Assembly (NCBI GenBank): GCA_017546175.1
Contig: JAFYXM010000009.1
Location: 21,308 to 85,307, forward strand
Origin: Elusimicrobiaceae bacterium
Lineage (GTDB): Bacteria; Elusimicrobiota; Elusimicrobia; Elusimicrobiales; Elusimicrobiaceae
Direction: 5' to 3'
DNA: 64,000 nt
Shown: one piece after another, positions 50,594 to 59,467 of the stretch
Numbering within the stretch: position 1 is the first letter of the stretch
Layout of the letters: every line of letters starts with the position of its first letter
Position numbers and translations under genes: made by a program
The notes under the pieces: generated by a model
Databases searched by the model: none
The model's input: only the letters and a program-made list of their open reading frames with translations
What the model was told of the DNA's origin: nothing

Positions 50594-52978
50594 TTATCTG
50601 AGTTCAGCTCCTAAGCTGTTGCGCAAGGCTTCTACCAAAGTTTGGAAAGCCTGGTCTGTTTCTTGGTCCTTCAACGTGCGGTCCGGTGCAGAGAAAGCCA
50701 ACGTAAATGTTACGCTCTTTTTCCCTTGAGGAACATGCTCTCCTTCGTAAAGATCAATTAAATCAAAGCTTAAGTTGACCGGTAATTGTTCTTTGGTCAA
50801 AACATCTTTGATTTTCGCGTAAGAAACCGCTTTGTCCAGCACCACAGATAAATCGCGCAAAGACGGCGGAAATTGAGCAGCCGCTTTGGCAGGTTTAAAG
50901 CTTTGTGCAGAGAAAGATTTTTCCAGTTGTTTAATGGCAAATTCAAAAGCCCACACTTCGCCGGTTTTGATACCGCTTTCTTTTAAGGTCAGCGGATGTA
51001 CCGCACCGAAAGAGCCGATTTTTTTGCCATTAGCCATGATGTCCATGCAAATCTTAGGATGCATGTATATGGGGGCTTTTTCGGCAGGGACAAAAGTTAC
51101 ATTTTCAAATTCAGCCAAGAGATTTGTCATGACTCCTTTGAGGAAGAAGAAATCCGGTTTGGTCTCTTTGCCTTGGAAGAACGGCTGCGCTGTAAGCTGA
51201 CCACACAACACACCGGCAATGGTGTAAGTTTCCGTGGGGAATCCTTTGGTCAAGGTAAACGTACGGGTGTTTTCAAACAAAGCCAAATCGTGATTACCGC
51301 GGCGTTCGTTGAATTCCACATTTTTAAGCAGTGCCGGCAGTAACGTCGGGCGTAAAAAATCCCACCCTTTAGCCATGGCATTTTTGATTTTTACGGCATT
51401 TTTAACTTCAAAACCAAAAGCTTTTAATTCTTTTTCACCCAAAAAATCAATGTTTTTGCATTCAAAAAATCCTAAACCGGCCAATTTGTCGGAGAAGATT
51501 TCCAACAAATCTACTCCTTTAGGGTTGTCGCTAAAGCTGACAAATGCGCGGGAAGCACCTGTGGGAATACAATCAAATCCGGCAAAACGGGCGGCTTCTT
51601 CTGCCAAGTCCCAACGGTGGTTTAAATCACGGCGGTGGGTAGGTGCTTGGAAAGACCATTCTTCGCTGTTTGCGTCAAAATGCAAGGCTAAACGAGAGAA
51701 AATATCTTTTAGTTTTTCTTCTTCAATGTCAGTGCCTAAAATATCGTTGATTTGTTTCGGCGTACATTTGACGACCGGATTGGCATACTGTTGCGGATAT
51801 ACATCGCAAATTTGGCTGGCGTTGCCGCCACATGCTTGCAAAAATAAATCGGTCGCGCGTTGCAAGGCAAATACGGTCATGCCGATATCAGCTCCGCGTT
51901 CAAAACGTTGGGAAGAATCGCTGGAAACCCCGTATTTTTTAGAAGTTTTGTTGGTAATCGGAGCATCAAAATAGGCCGATTCAATAAAAATGTCGGTCGT
52001 ATTTTCCTGAATGCCGGAGTTTTTTCCGCCCATGATGCCGGCCAAAGCAGTCGCTTTTTTGCCGTCGCCAATCATAAGAGCATTTTCGTCCAGTACTAAT
52101 TCTCTATCATCAAGTAAAGTAAATTTTTCGTCTTTTTCTGCGCGTCTGACTACAATGGTGTCTCCGTCAATTTCGTTGCGGTCAAAAGCATGCATCGGCT
52201 GCCCCAATTCAAACATCACATAGTTAGTGATATCTACCAAAGCATTTTTGGGGTTTAGGCCTATAGCAGATAAGCGCTCTTTGATAAATTCCGGAGAATC
52301 TGCATTTTTTACTCCACAGATTAAACGGCCGCTATAGCGCGGGCAGGCAGCGCTGTCACGCACGTCCACTTTTAAGCTTTCTCCTTCTCCGACTACATTG
52401 GCTACCGTCGGCATTTTGACCGGTAAGTTTAGCAGTGCGGAAAGTTCGCGTGCTACCCCCAAGTGGGATAACAAGTCCGGACGGTTAGAAGTAATTTCTA
52501 AATCAAACAAGGCGTCAGCTTTGCCGTATAAAGAGCGCACATCCGTACCCAAAGGGATATTTTCGTCCAATACCAAAATACCGCGCGCACGGGTATTGGT
52601 CAGGCCAAGTTCATCAGAGGAACAAATCATGCCTTCGCTGGCTACCCCGCGAATTTTGGCAGGAGTCAAAACCATTTTGCCCAGTCTGGCACCTACACGA
52701 GCCAAGGGTACTTTTTGCCCGACGGCCACGTTCGGAGCACCGCACACGACACGTTGGGTTTTTCCTTCTCCCAGGTCCAAGTCCACTAAATGCAAGTGAT
52801 CGGAGTTGGGGTGGTCCTCAATGTGAGTAATTTGGGCCACGTTTACGCCTTCAAAATCGGCTCCTTTTTTCTCTACAGAAGCTACTTCAATGCCCAGTTC
52901 GGTAAATTTTTGGGCCAGCTCTTCGGCAGAGAGGTCTATATCAATAAAATCTTTTAACCAGCTGTACAATATCTTCAT
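50594..52978 (-). CDS. pheT: Phenylalanyl-tRNA synthetase beta chain
   Basis: Editing and tRNA-binding chain of the alpha2beta2 enzyme. The 794-residue length is standard; the N-terminal part holds the EMAP-like tRNA-binding domain (VNVAQITHIEDHPNSDHLH quoted as HIEDHPNSDHL), then B3/B4 editing domain, a B5 domain and the C-terminal ferredoxin-like anticodon domain (PPSLRDLSVVLDK). It follows pheS after 9 bases. Confidence 0.96.
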   Translation of the reverse strand: MKILYSWLKDFIDIDLSAEELAQKFTELGIEVASVEKKGADFEGVNVAQITHIEDHPNSDHLHLVDLDLGEGKTQRVVCGAPNVAVGQKVPLARVGARLGKMVLTPAKIRGVASEGMICSSDELGLTNTRARGILVLDENIPLGTDVRSLYGKADALFDLEITSNRPDLLSHLGVARELSALLNLPVKMPTVANVVGEGESLKVDVRDSAACPRYSGRLICGVKNADSPEFIKERLSAIGLNPKNALVDITNYVMFELGQPMHAFDRNEIDGDTIVVRRAEKDEKFTLLDDRELVLDENALMIGDGKKATALAGIMGGKNSGIQENTTDIFIESAYFDAPITNKTSKKYGVSSDSSQRFERGADIGMTVFALQRATDLFLQACGGNASQICDVYPQQYANPVVKCTPKQINDILGTDIEEEKLKDIFSRLALHFDANSEEWSFQAPTHRRDLNHRWDLAEEAARFAGFDCIPTGASRAFVSFSDNPKGVDLLEIFSDKLAGLGFFECKNIDFLGEKELKAFGFEVKNAVKIKNAMAKGWDFLRPTLLPALLKNVEFNERRGNHDLALFENTRTFTLTKGFPTETYTIAGVLCGQLTAQPFFQGKETKPDFFFLKGVMTNLLAEFENVTFVPAEKAPIYMHPKICMDIMANGKKIGSFGAVHPLTLKESGIKTGEVWAFEFAIKQLEKSFSAQSFKPAKAAAQFPPSLRDLSVVLDKAVSYAKIKDVLTKEQLPVNLSFDLIDLYEGEHVPQGKKSVTFTLAFSAPDRTLKDQETDQAFQTLVEALRNSLGAELR

Positions 52979-52987
52979 AATTATTCC

Positions 52988-54034
52988 TTAAAATTGATTT
53001 AAAATGCGCAAGTCGTTTTCATAAAACGTGCGAATATCGTTGATGTTCATCATCATCATGGCCAAACGTTCTACGCCCATGCCAAAGGCATATCCGCTGT
53101 AGACTTCAGGGTCAATGCCGCAGTTTTTAAGCACTTGCGGGTTCACTACGCCAGAGCCTAACATTTCAATCCAGCCGGTTCCCTTGCAAATATTGCAGCC
53201 TTTTCCACCGCAGAATACGCACTTTACATCCACTTCGGCGCTGGGCTCGGTAAACGGGAAGAAAGATGGGCGGAAACGGATTTCCGTCTTATCTCCCAAA
53301 AGACCTTTCATAAAAGCGGTCAAATCTCTTTTCAAATCGGCCATGCTGACGTTTTTATCTACATACAAGCCCTCAATTTGGTGAAATACGGGACTATGGG
53401 TAGCATCTAAACTGTCATTGCGGAACACGCGCCCCGGTGCCATAATGCGAATAGGGGGTTGATGTTTCTCCATAAAGCGGCTTTGCACATTGGAAGTGTG
53501 AGTGCGCAGCACCAAAGAAAGCGGGGATCCCGTTTCTGCAAAGAACGTATCTTGCGCATCACGTGCAGGGTGATGTTTGGGAATATTAAGCATATCAAAG
53601 TTATGCTTTTCATCTTCCACCCACGGGCCTTCCGCCCACGTAAAACCGAGTTTGGATAAGATATCCGTCATGCGCTTTTGCGCAATGGAAAGAGGATGTC
53701 TGCGTCCGCAAGCAACGGGGCGAGCAGGCAAAGTGAGGTCCAAATCTACGCGGTTTAATTCTTCGTTCATGGCTTTGGCGGCTAAGTCAGCCGTTTTGGT
53801 TTCCAAAGCTTGTGTAAGGGCTGCTTTTAAGGCATTACCCAAAGGACCGGCGGTTTTCTTTTCTTCAATGGAAAAATCTTTCAGATTTTTTAATAGTTCC
53901 GTCAAAGCGCCTTTGCGCCCGAGGGCGGCAACGCGCAGTTCTTCCACGGTGGCCAAGTCAGCCGCAGCGGAGATTTTATCAGTAAAGTCTTGCTCTAAAG
54001 AAGAGCACATGGTTTGAAATTCTTGTAAGGTCAT
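52988..54034 (-). CDS. pheS: Phenylalanyl-tRNA synthetase alpha chain
   Basis: Catalytic chain of class II synthetase. The 348-residue protein has an N-terminal coiled coil, then motif 2 (HTSNVQSRFME, GRVFRNDSLDATHSPVFHQIEG cut to GRVFRNDSLDATHSP), and motif 3 (YAFGMGVERLAMMMMNINDIR cut to FGMGVERLAMM). A four-cysteine patch CVFCGGKGCNIC is present. The start has no clear ribosome site and a TAAAAT box 9 bases upstream. Confidence 0.96.
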   Translation of the reverse strand: MTLQEFQTMCSSLEQDFTDKISAAADLATVEELRVAALGRKGALTELLKNLKDFSIEEKKTAGPLGNALKAALTQALETKTADLAAKAMNEELNRVDLDLTLPARPVACGRRHPLSIAQKRMTDILSKLGFTWAEGPWVEDEKHNFDMLNIPKHHPARDAQDTFFAETGSPLSLVLRTHTSNVQSRFMEKHQPPIRIMAPGRVFRNDSLDATHSPVFHQIEGLYVDKNVSMADLKRDLTAFMKGLLGDKTEIRFRPSFFPFTEPSAEVDVKCVFCGGKGCNICKGTGWIEMLGSGVVNPQVLKNCGIDPEVYSGYAFGMGVERLAMMMMNINDIRTFYENDLRILNQF

Positions 54035-54364
54035 AATAGATATATTTTACTTTATTATTAGGGGGTTGGTGGAGGAAAATTAAGAAAGCATGTTAGATTT
54101 TTAACGGCAAGACTTTTTCAGGTGTCGGTTTGGTGTTGGGCAAACGATTTTCCACCTTTAAGTTTCTTGCCTCCACCTTGCCTGCGCCGTACCTGGCAGT
54201 ACTTGCCTTGGCAACTAGCGGAGGCAATAAATCATAAATCTGAAAAATCATGCTACTGGCAATTATTTTTCGGTTATGGGGGAGGGCAAGACTTTTTCAG
54301 GTGTCGGTTTGATGTTGGGCAAACAATTTTTCCGCATATCTTATCAATTTGATAAGATATAGGT
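54035..54364. other. Spacer with duplicated 48-bp sequence before murE
   Basis: No convincing gene. Copies of a 48-bp direct repeat lie at 54106-54153 and 54285-54332 (three or four mismatches), 179 bases apart, around an element with internal inverted repeats (54168-54175 with 54221-54228). The murE promoter palindrome follows. A 76-codon ORF across it (54122-54352) lacks a ribosome site and has no protein-like composition. Confidence 0.6.
54106..54332. repeat. Pair of 48-bp direct repeats flanking a ~130-bp segment
   Basis: The two copies (54106-54153; 54285-54332) begin GGCAAGACTTTTTCAGGTGT and run through TGTTGGGCAAAC. No other copy was noticed in the window. They may be decayed coding sequence, a family repeat or a duplicated regulatory element. 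Confidence 0.65.
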
Positions 54365-54367
54365 ATG
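54336..54367 (+). promoter_or_regulatory. 25-bp palindrome over the leaderless murE promoter
   Basis: ATATCTTATCA and its complement TGATAAGATAT form 11-bp arms with a 3-base centre (54336-54360). A TGA-TAAGAT extended -10 lies in the right arm and the ATG begins exactly six bases after it. The palindrome may be an operator. Confidence 0.55.
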
Positions 54368-55816
54368 ATTTCCAAGGTACTTCTTTTTGCGCGGGAAAAA
54401 GGCTTAGACATCAAAGGCCTGACATATAATTCTGCCGAAGTAAAAGCAGGATATATCTTTTTTGCGCTGAAAGGGGTGCATCATGACGGGAATGCTTATA
54501 TTGCAAATGCCATTGAGCAAGGGGCTGTTTTAATCGTTTCTGCACAGCCGGCTGCTCAAAATTATCAAGTTTCATTTTTTCTCTCAAAAAATATAGACCA
54601 AGATATGGCTGATGCTGCCTATGAATTTTATGGCAGACCCTCGGACTATTTGTGTATCACCGGCGTAACGGGCACGAAAGGGAAAACCAGCATTTCCTAT
54701 TTGGCCGAAGCTGCTTTGGCCCACGGTGGGAAAAAAGTGTCCGTCTTGGGTACGGTTAATTACCGCATTAACGGACAAGTAATTACCGACGCACCTAATA
54801 CCACTCCGTTGGCTTTGCCCCTTTTTAAACTTTTACGTCAAATGCAAGACGCGCAAACAGATGCACTTGTGATGGAAGTCTCTTCACACTCTTTGGAGCA
54901 AGAGCGCGTGCGGCATATTCATTTTGATACGGCTGTGTTTACCAATTTGCAGCGAGATCACTTAGATTTTCATCTTACGTTTGAGAATTACTTTACCGCG
55001 AAGAAGAAATTATTTGAAGAATTATTATCTTCCGAAAATCAAAAAAGTCAGAAAACGGCGATTATCAATGCAGATGACCCCTATGGTCAAAAATTGGCCG
55101 AAATGTTACGCGGAAAAGTGCGCGTACTAACTTATGCTTTAAACACGCAGGCAGATTTTCAAGCTACGGATATTGAGGAAAGTCTTTCTTGCACAACATT
55201 TAAAGTCAACGGTCTGGACGGAAAAATCAATTTACTGGGCAAACACAATGTATATAATGCCTTGGCTGCTCTGTGTATTGCCGTGGCTAACGGCGTACCC
55301 GAAAAAACAGCCTTGGAAGGGTTGGCATTGTTGTCAGGGGTAGCCGGCAGAATGGAGCGCATAGATGAGGGGCAAAACTATTTTGTATTTGTAGATTTTG
55401 CCTATACTGATGAATCTCTGCAAAGGGCTTATAAGACGGTAGAAAACTTTAAAAAAGGCCGCATTATTACGGTTTTCGGTTGTGGCGGAGACAGAGACCG
55501 CACCAAGCGTCCCCTCATGGGCCGTACCGCGTGCAGCAATAGTGATTTTGTGTTTTTAACCAACGATAACCCCCGCACCGAAGACCCCAACCAGATTTTT
55601 GCCGATATTGAAAAAGGCATGGAAGACTTTTCTAATTACGAGGTGGAGCCGGACCGCCGCAAAGCTATTTTTAAAGCCATTGCTATGGCCAAAGAAAACG
55701 ATATTGTCATCGTTGCGGGTAAAGGACACGAACAAACCCAAAAAATAGGCCATACCGTCTTGCCTTTTTCAGATCAAGAAACGGTGCGCGAAGCGATTAG
55801 AGGACGCCATGTTTAA
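54365..55816 (+). CDS. murE: UDP-MurNAc-tripeptide synthetase (meso-DAP adding)
   Basis: Adds the third amino acid of the peptidoglycan stem. The 483-residue protein has the Mur ligase P-loop GVTGTKGKTS and the substrate motif DNPRTEDP, which in this family goes with meso-diaminopimelate rather than lysine. AHGGKKVSVLG and HNVYNALAALC are present. It overlaps murD by 8 bases. Confidence 0.94.
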   Translation: MISKVLLFAREKGLDIKGLTYNSAEVKAGYIFFALKGVHHDGNAYIANAIEQGAVLIVSAQPAAQNYQVSFFLSKNIDQDMADAAYEFYGRPSDYLCITGVTGTKGKTSISYLAEAALAHGGKKVSVLGTVNYRINGQVITDAPNTTPLALPLFKLLRQMQDAQTDALVMEVSSHSLEQERVRHIHFDTAVFTNLQRDHLDFHLTFENYFTAKKKLFEELLSSENQKSQKTAIINADDPYGQKLAEMLRGKVRVLTYALNTQADFQATDIEESLSCTTFKVNGLDGKINLLGKHNVYNALAALCIAVANGVPEKTALEGLALLSGVAGRMERIDEGQNYFVFVDFAYTDESLQRAYKTVENFKKGRIITVFGCGGDRDRTKRPLMGRTACSNSDFVFLTNDNPRTEDPNQIFADIEKGMEDFSNYEVEPDRRKAIFKAIAMAKENDIVIVAGKGHEQTQKIGHTVLPFSDQETVREAIRGRHV

Positions 55817-57182
55817 AGCAGAGAAATATCCGAGCAAAAAAGCTTGTGTGTTAGGTTTGGGCCGCAGCGGCAAAGCCGTGGCGGAGCTGCTTTTTCGTAA
55901 AGGGTTTTCGGTGCTTTTAAGCGAAGGGAAAAAGGTGGCCCATGTGCCTGAATTGCCCAAAGGAATAGAAATAGAAACGGGCGGTCATAGCCAAAAAGTT
56001 TTTGAGTGCGATTTTATTATCAAAAGTCCCGGTATTTTTCCGAAAAGTGCTGTGCTCAAAGAAGCCAAAAAACGCAAAATCCCCGTGTTTTCTGAATTGG
56101 AAATTGCTTTGTCTTTTGCACCGAAAGATATTTGCGTTTTAGCTGTCAGCGGCACCAACGGAAAAACCACGACTACCAGTTTGTTGGGTGAAATATTAAA
56201 AGAATATGGCACGCAGCTTTTTCCTAAAAGGAATGTATTTGTAGCCGGCAACATCGGAGCGCCTGTGTCTGCGATAGCTGATCAAATAAACCCGAATGAT
56301 TTTTTGGTTTTGGAAGTGTCCAGTTATCAGTTGGAAGACAGCACTTTTTTCCGTCCGAAAGTGGCCTGCTTATTAAACATTACGCCGGACCATTTGGACC
56401 ATCACGGCGGTATGGAAAAATATGTCAAAGCTAAAGCGCGTTTATTTAAAAATCAGCGCAGTAATGATTTTGCGGTGCTGAACGGCGGTGATAACGGCTG
56501 TGCTGAGCTGGTGGAAAAAGTGAAAGGCTCTTTAGTCGCTTTTTCGGCTTTTCCCAATCACCCGCTAAAAACAGATGTTTTCTTTGACGGAGATGAAATT
56601 ATTTTTAGCGCGGGGCACCGTTTGCGCCCGCCTAAGCTTAAAGGCCTTCACAATATTGAAAATGCCATGGCGGCTGCATTATCTGCCTTAGCCGTAGGTG
56701 TACCGGCTGAAATTATACAGCGCGTTTTTGACCGATTTGAGCCGATGGAGCACCGCATTGAACCGGTGGAAATTCATCAAGGTATTACCTATATCAATGA
56801 TTCCAAAGCTACCAATTTAGATTCTACGATTATTGCGCTAAAATCTTTTGATAAAGCCCAAAATATATGGCTGATTTTAGGGGGACAGGACAAAGGATCT
56901 TCTTATGAAGTATTGCTCCCGTATTTAAAAGATCATTGCCGCTGTGTGCTGAGCATCGGCGAGTGTATGGATAAAATAGAGAAAGAATTGAAAGGGGAGT
57001 TTGCGATTGTTCGCTGCGAAACATTGCAAAACGCGGTGGACTACGCATTTAAGCACGGCAAAAAAGGAGATATTGTCCTTCTGTCTCCGGCGTGTGCCTC
57101 TTTTGACCAGTTTAAAGATTATGAGGAACGCGGAAACGAATTTAAGCGAATCGTCCGAGAAAAAATTCAAAAAGACCGATAA
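55809..57182 (+). CDS. murD: UDP-MurNAc-L-alanine--D-glutamate ligase
   Basis: Adds D-glutamate to UDP-MurNAc-Ala. The 457-residue protein has N-terminal GLGRSGKAVAELL, P-loop SGTNGKTTTTSLLGE, LEVSSYQLED and NDSKATN. It overlaps murE by 8 bases and ends at a terminator. No murF, mraY or ftsW gene follows, so the usual dcw cluster is split. Confidence 0.96.
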   Translation: MFKAEKYPSKKACVLGLGRSGKAVAELLFRKGFSVLLSEGKKVAHVPELPKGIEIETGGHSQKVFECDFIIKSPGIFPKSAVLKEAKKRKIPVFSELEIALSFAPKDICVLAVSGTNGKTTTTSLLGEILKEYGTQLFPKRNVFVAGNIGAPVSAIADQINPNDFLVLEVSSYQLEDSTFFRPKVACLLNITPDHLDHHGGMEKYVKAKARLFKNQRSNDFAVLNGGDNGCAELVEKVKGSLVAFSAFPNHPLKTDVFFDGDEIIFSAGHRLRPPKLKGLHNIENAMAAALSALAVGVPAEIIQRVFDRFEPMEHRIEPVEIHQGITYINDSKATNLDSTIIALKSFDKAQNIWLILGGQDKGSSYEVLLPYLKDHCRCVLSIGECMDKIEKELKGEFAIVRCETLQNAVDYAFKHGKKGDIVLLSPACASFDQFKDYEERGNEFKRIVREKIQKDR

Positions 57183-57210
57183 AAAAGCCACCTTTTGAGG
57201 TGGCTTTTTT
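57181..57210 (+). terminator. Bidirectional terminator after murD
   Basis: Thirteen-bp arms (AAAAAAGCCACCT / AGGTGGCTTTTTT) around a 4-base loop; useful to the convergent lipoprotein gene as well. Confidence 0.92.
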
Positions 57211-57215
57211 ACGGT

Positions 57216-57554
57216 TTATTTTGCGCTTAACAAAAGATTGATTTTTTCCTGATATTCACTGCGCAGTTCTTTGAGTTTTTCCACCTGCATTTGTCCCACG
57301 ATACGGCTGCGGCAGACGGCATTGCTCTGCAAGTCTAATTCTTGGTACAAGGCAGCTGCTTCTTGGGCAACGGCTTTTCCGTAAGCTTTTTCAATTTTAG
57401 TCAAATCTTGTTTGTTTTGTTCAATTAAAGACGCGCACATATTCATGGGGTCTTGTTGCCAAATTTTTTCATCTACCGTATAGTTCATTTTTACACTTCC
57501 CGTAGCGCAGGCACACAGTAAAGCCGCCGCTGCCGTTATATAGATTTTTTTCAT
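57216..57554 (-). CDS. Small predicted lipoprotein, unknown function
   Basis: A 112-residue protein with a signal peptide and lipobox-like LLCAC (12-16), then an acidic helical body with two further cysteines (MCASL and VCRSR). No family recognised. AGAGGAAC precedes ATG. It may be co-transcribed with tatD, which ends 10 bases upstream. Confidence 0.65.
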   Translation of the reverse strand: MKKIYITAAAALLCACATGSVKMNYTVDEKIWQQDPMNMCASLIEQNKQDLTKIEKAYGKAVAQEAAALYQELDLQSNAVCRSRIVGQMQVEKLKELRSEYQEKINLLLSAK

Positions 57555-57564
57555 AAAGTTCCTC

Positions 57565-58368
57565 TTATTTTAAGTTATACAAATCTAACGCATTTTGCGT
57601 GGTAATTTCGGCCAGCTTTTCCACCGGCATATCCAAATAATCAGCCACCCATTGAGCAATAAGGGGGATGTTGGACGGGTCATTGCGGGTGCCGCGTTTT
57701 CCCTGTGGGGAAAGGTATGGGCAATCTGTTTCCAAAATCAGTTTATCTGCACCTGCTTTTTTGACCGCTTCGCGGATATATTCATTTTTCTTGTAGGTAA
57801 AACAACCGTTAATCCCCAACAAAAGACCGTGGTCCAAAGCTTGTTTGGCTTCTTCATAACGGGCCGAAAAACAATGTAATACACCGGGGAATTTAGCTGA
57901 AATCGGTTGCCAGTTGTGCTTTAACATGTGAAAAGTGGTGTCGTACGGCTCATAGTTTTCTTCTTCGCGGCGGATATGCAGTACAATGGGTTTTTTGATG
58001 TCATTTGCCAAAGAGAGCATTTCTTCAAATACTTTCAGTTGCGTTTCTTTGGGGCAGGCATGCAGATAGGCATAATCTAAGCCTATTTCGCCTAGGGCTG
58101 CCGCGTGCCGATTTTGCAGCAGTTCCTTGAGCTGAGCTTTGGCTGCGTCGTCATAGGTTTGGGCTACTTGCGGGTGCACGCCCAATACGGCTGCTAGACG
58201 GGAGGGGTATTTTTCGCACAAGGCAAGCGCGGGTGTCCACTCATGGGTTTCGCACGCAATTTCTACAAATTTATAAGTACCGCTTTCAAAGACGCGGCTG
58301 ATTACTTGGTCGCGGTCTTCATTAAAAGCTTCGTCGTTGATATGGGCATGAGAATCAATAAAATTCAT
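57565..58368 (-). CDS. tatD: TatD-family metal-dependent hydrolase
   Basis: A 267-residue TIM-barrel protein with the metal ligands of the TatD family (FIDSHAHIND at 3-12, GEIGLDY, VLHIRR, LETDCPYL). The family includes 3'-5' DNA exonucleases and other hydrolases. A TAAAAT box lies 8 bases before the ATG with no ribosome site. Confidence 0.92.
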   Translation of the reverse strand: MNFIDSHAHINDEAFNEDRDQVISRVFESGTYKFVEIACETHEWTPALALCEKYPSRLAAVLGVHPQVAQTYDDAAKAQLKELLQNRHAAALGEIGLDYAYLHACPKETQLKVFEEMLSLANDIKKPIVLHIRREEENYEPYDTTFHMLKHNWQPISAKFPGVLHCFSARYEEAKQALDHGLLLGINGCFTYKKNEYIREAVKKAGADKLILETDCPYLSPQGKRGTRNDPSNIPLIAQWVADYLDMPVEKLAEITTQNALDLYNLK

Positions 58369-58441
58369 ATAAATATATTTTATCTTTTTTATAAAAATTT
58401 TTTCAGGAATGAAAAGCTTTCTTCGTCAATGAAAATAAGCA

Positions 58442-58472
58442 TTGACAAATCGTTTTTTTTTTTTGCTACGAT
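58442..58472 (+). promoter_or_regulatory. Pilin 4 promoter with T12 spacer
   Basis: TTGACA (58442-58447), TGC-TACGAT (58467-58472), 19-base spacer with 12 T (58453-58464). It resembles the pilin 1 promoter in the CG-T12-GC block. The leader contains a hairpin AAGACTCA / TGAGTCTT. Confidence 0.65.
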
Positions 58473-58545
58473 TTAGGTGTTGCATAAAGACTCAAGTCTT
58501 AAAAGTTATTTCATGAGTCTTAAACACCCATAAAAGGAGCGAAAA

Positions 58546-59028
58546 ATGAAGAAAGGTTTTACACTCATTGAACTGTTGGTTGTGGTGTTAATCATTGGTA
58601 TATTGTCCGCCGTTGCACTTCCAAAATATCAAAGGGCGGTGACCAAAGCTAGATTTATGCAGATGGAAACGGCAACAAAAGCTGTACAGGAAGCGCAAAG
58701 AATTTATTACATGGAAAATGGTGAATATGCACAAGATTTAGATTACTTGTCGGTAAGCTTTCCTAAAAAAACAGAAACAAACTTTCAGTTTAAAGATATA
58801 ACCTGTGACATAGGACTTTCGTTTGTCAGATGTTTTATGAGTAGACCTAATAAAATATCCTTCTATCGCTTTTATGATAGAAGTGATCATATACAGTGTT
58901 GTGCTTATAAAGAAGATAATTATGCCGCAGAAGCCCTTTGTAGGGAAAAAACGGGAGATACCACATGGAGTTCCAATTGCGGTACTTCAGGAGACGGGTC
59001 TGCTATGTGTCACTGTTACAGTAGCTAA
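58546..59028 (+). CDS. Type IV pilin-like protein 4
   Basis: A 160-residue prepilin with MKKG-FTLIELLVVVLIIGILSAVALPKYQ, then a different globular head with ten cysteines (CCAY, CGTSGDGSAMCHC near the end). AAAGGAG precedes ATG. No pilus assembly genes are adjacent. Confidence 0.9.
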   Translation: MKKGFTLIELLVVVLIIGILSAVALPKYQRAVTKARFMQMETATKAVQEAQRIYYMENGEYAQDLDYLSVSFPKKTETNFQFKDITCDIGLSFVRCFMSRPNKISFYRFYDRSDHIQCCAYKEDNYAAEALCREKTGDTTWSSNCGTSGDGSAMCHCYSS

Positions 59029-59040
59029 TGAAGGACTTTA

Positions 59041-59064
59041 AAAAGCCGCCCGAAAGGGCGGCTG
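59041..59064 (-). terminator. Terminator of the thioesterase/YjbQ unit
   Basis: Eight-bp arms (AGCCGCCC / GGGCGGCT) with a GAAA loop; the U tract is on the minus strand, so it mainly serves the thioesterase gene and may also stop pilin 4. Confidence 0.85.
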
Positions 59065-59084
59065 AATTATTTATAAAGTGCGGC

Positions 59085-59465
59085 TTATAGCCCCATCGCT
59101 TCTTTTACATCTTTGCCCATGGAAGTAGGCACACCCTCTTGAGTTACGCAGACCAAAGTAGTTTTGCCTTTGGTGCAGAGTTTACCGTTTTGGTTGGTGA
59201 TAATGTTTTCAAATACAATTTTGATGTCGCTTACTTCCAAAACTTTGGTAGATACGTCAATCACATCTGCATAGCGCACGGGATATTTATACTCCGTTTC
59301 TTGGCGCGCCACCACAAAAAAGAGGCCTTTTTCCATGAGTTTCGGCACAGAGTAGCCTTTCTCAGCCATAAACAAAGTGCGTGCTTCTTCAAAAAATTTC
59401 ATGTAATTTCCGTAATACACTACCCCGCCACAATCGGTATCGTGGTAAAAAATGGTTTTTTTCAT
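59085..59465 (-). CDS. Acyl-CoA thioesterase, YbgC/4HBT family
   Basis: A 126-residue hot-dog-fold protein with the catalytic HDTDCGGVVYYGNYMKFFEEAR region (cited as HDTDCGGVVYYGNYMKFFEE), where the Asp is the catalytic residue. YbgC-type enzymes cleave acyl-CoA and are linked to the Tol-Pal system in some bacteria. It starts 2 bases after the YjbQ stop. Confidence 0.9.
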   Translation of the reverse strand: MKKTIFYHDTDCGGVVYYGNYMKFFEEARTLFMAEKGYSVPKLMEKGLFFVVARQETEYKYPVRYADVIDVSTKVLEVSDIKIVFENIITNQNGKLCTKGKTTLVCVTQEGVPTSMGKDVKEAMGL

Positions 59466-59467
59466 AG

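Noticed and set aside
54122..54352. 76-codon ORF across the direct repeats
   Set aside because: No ribosome site, rich in Trp/Cys/Pro by chance frame, and spans non-coding repeats; not a believable protein.
58361..58390. Leaderless-type promoter for tatD and pheS
   Set aside because: TAAAAT lies 8 or 9 bases before ATG and lacks the upstream TG, so they were not counted with the six-base set.
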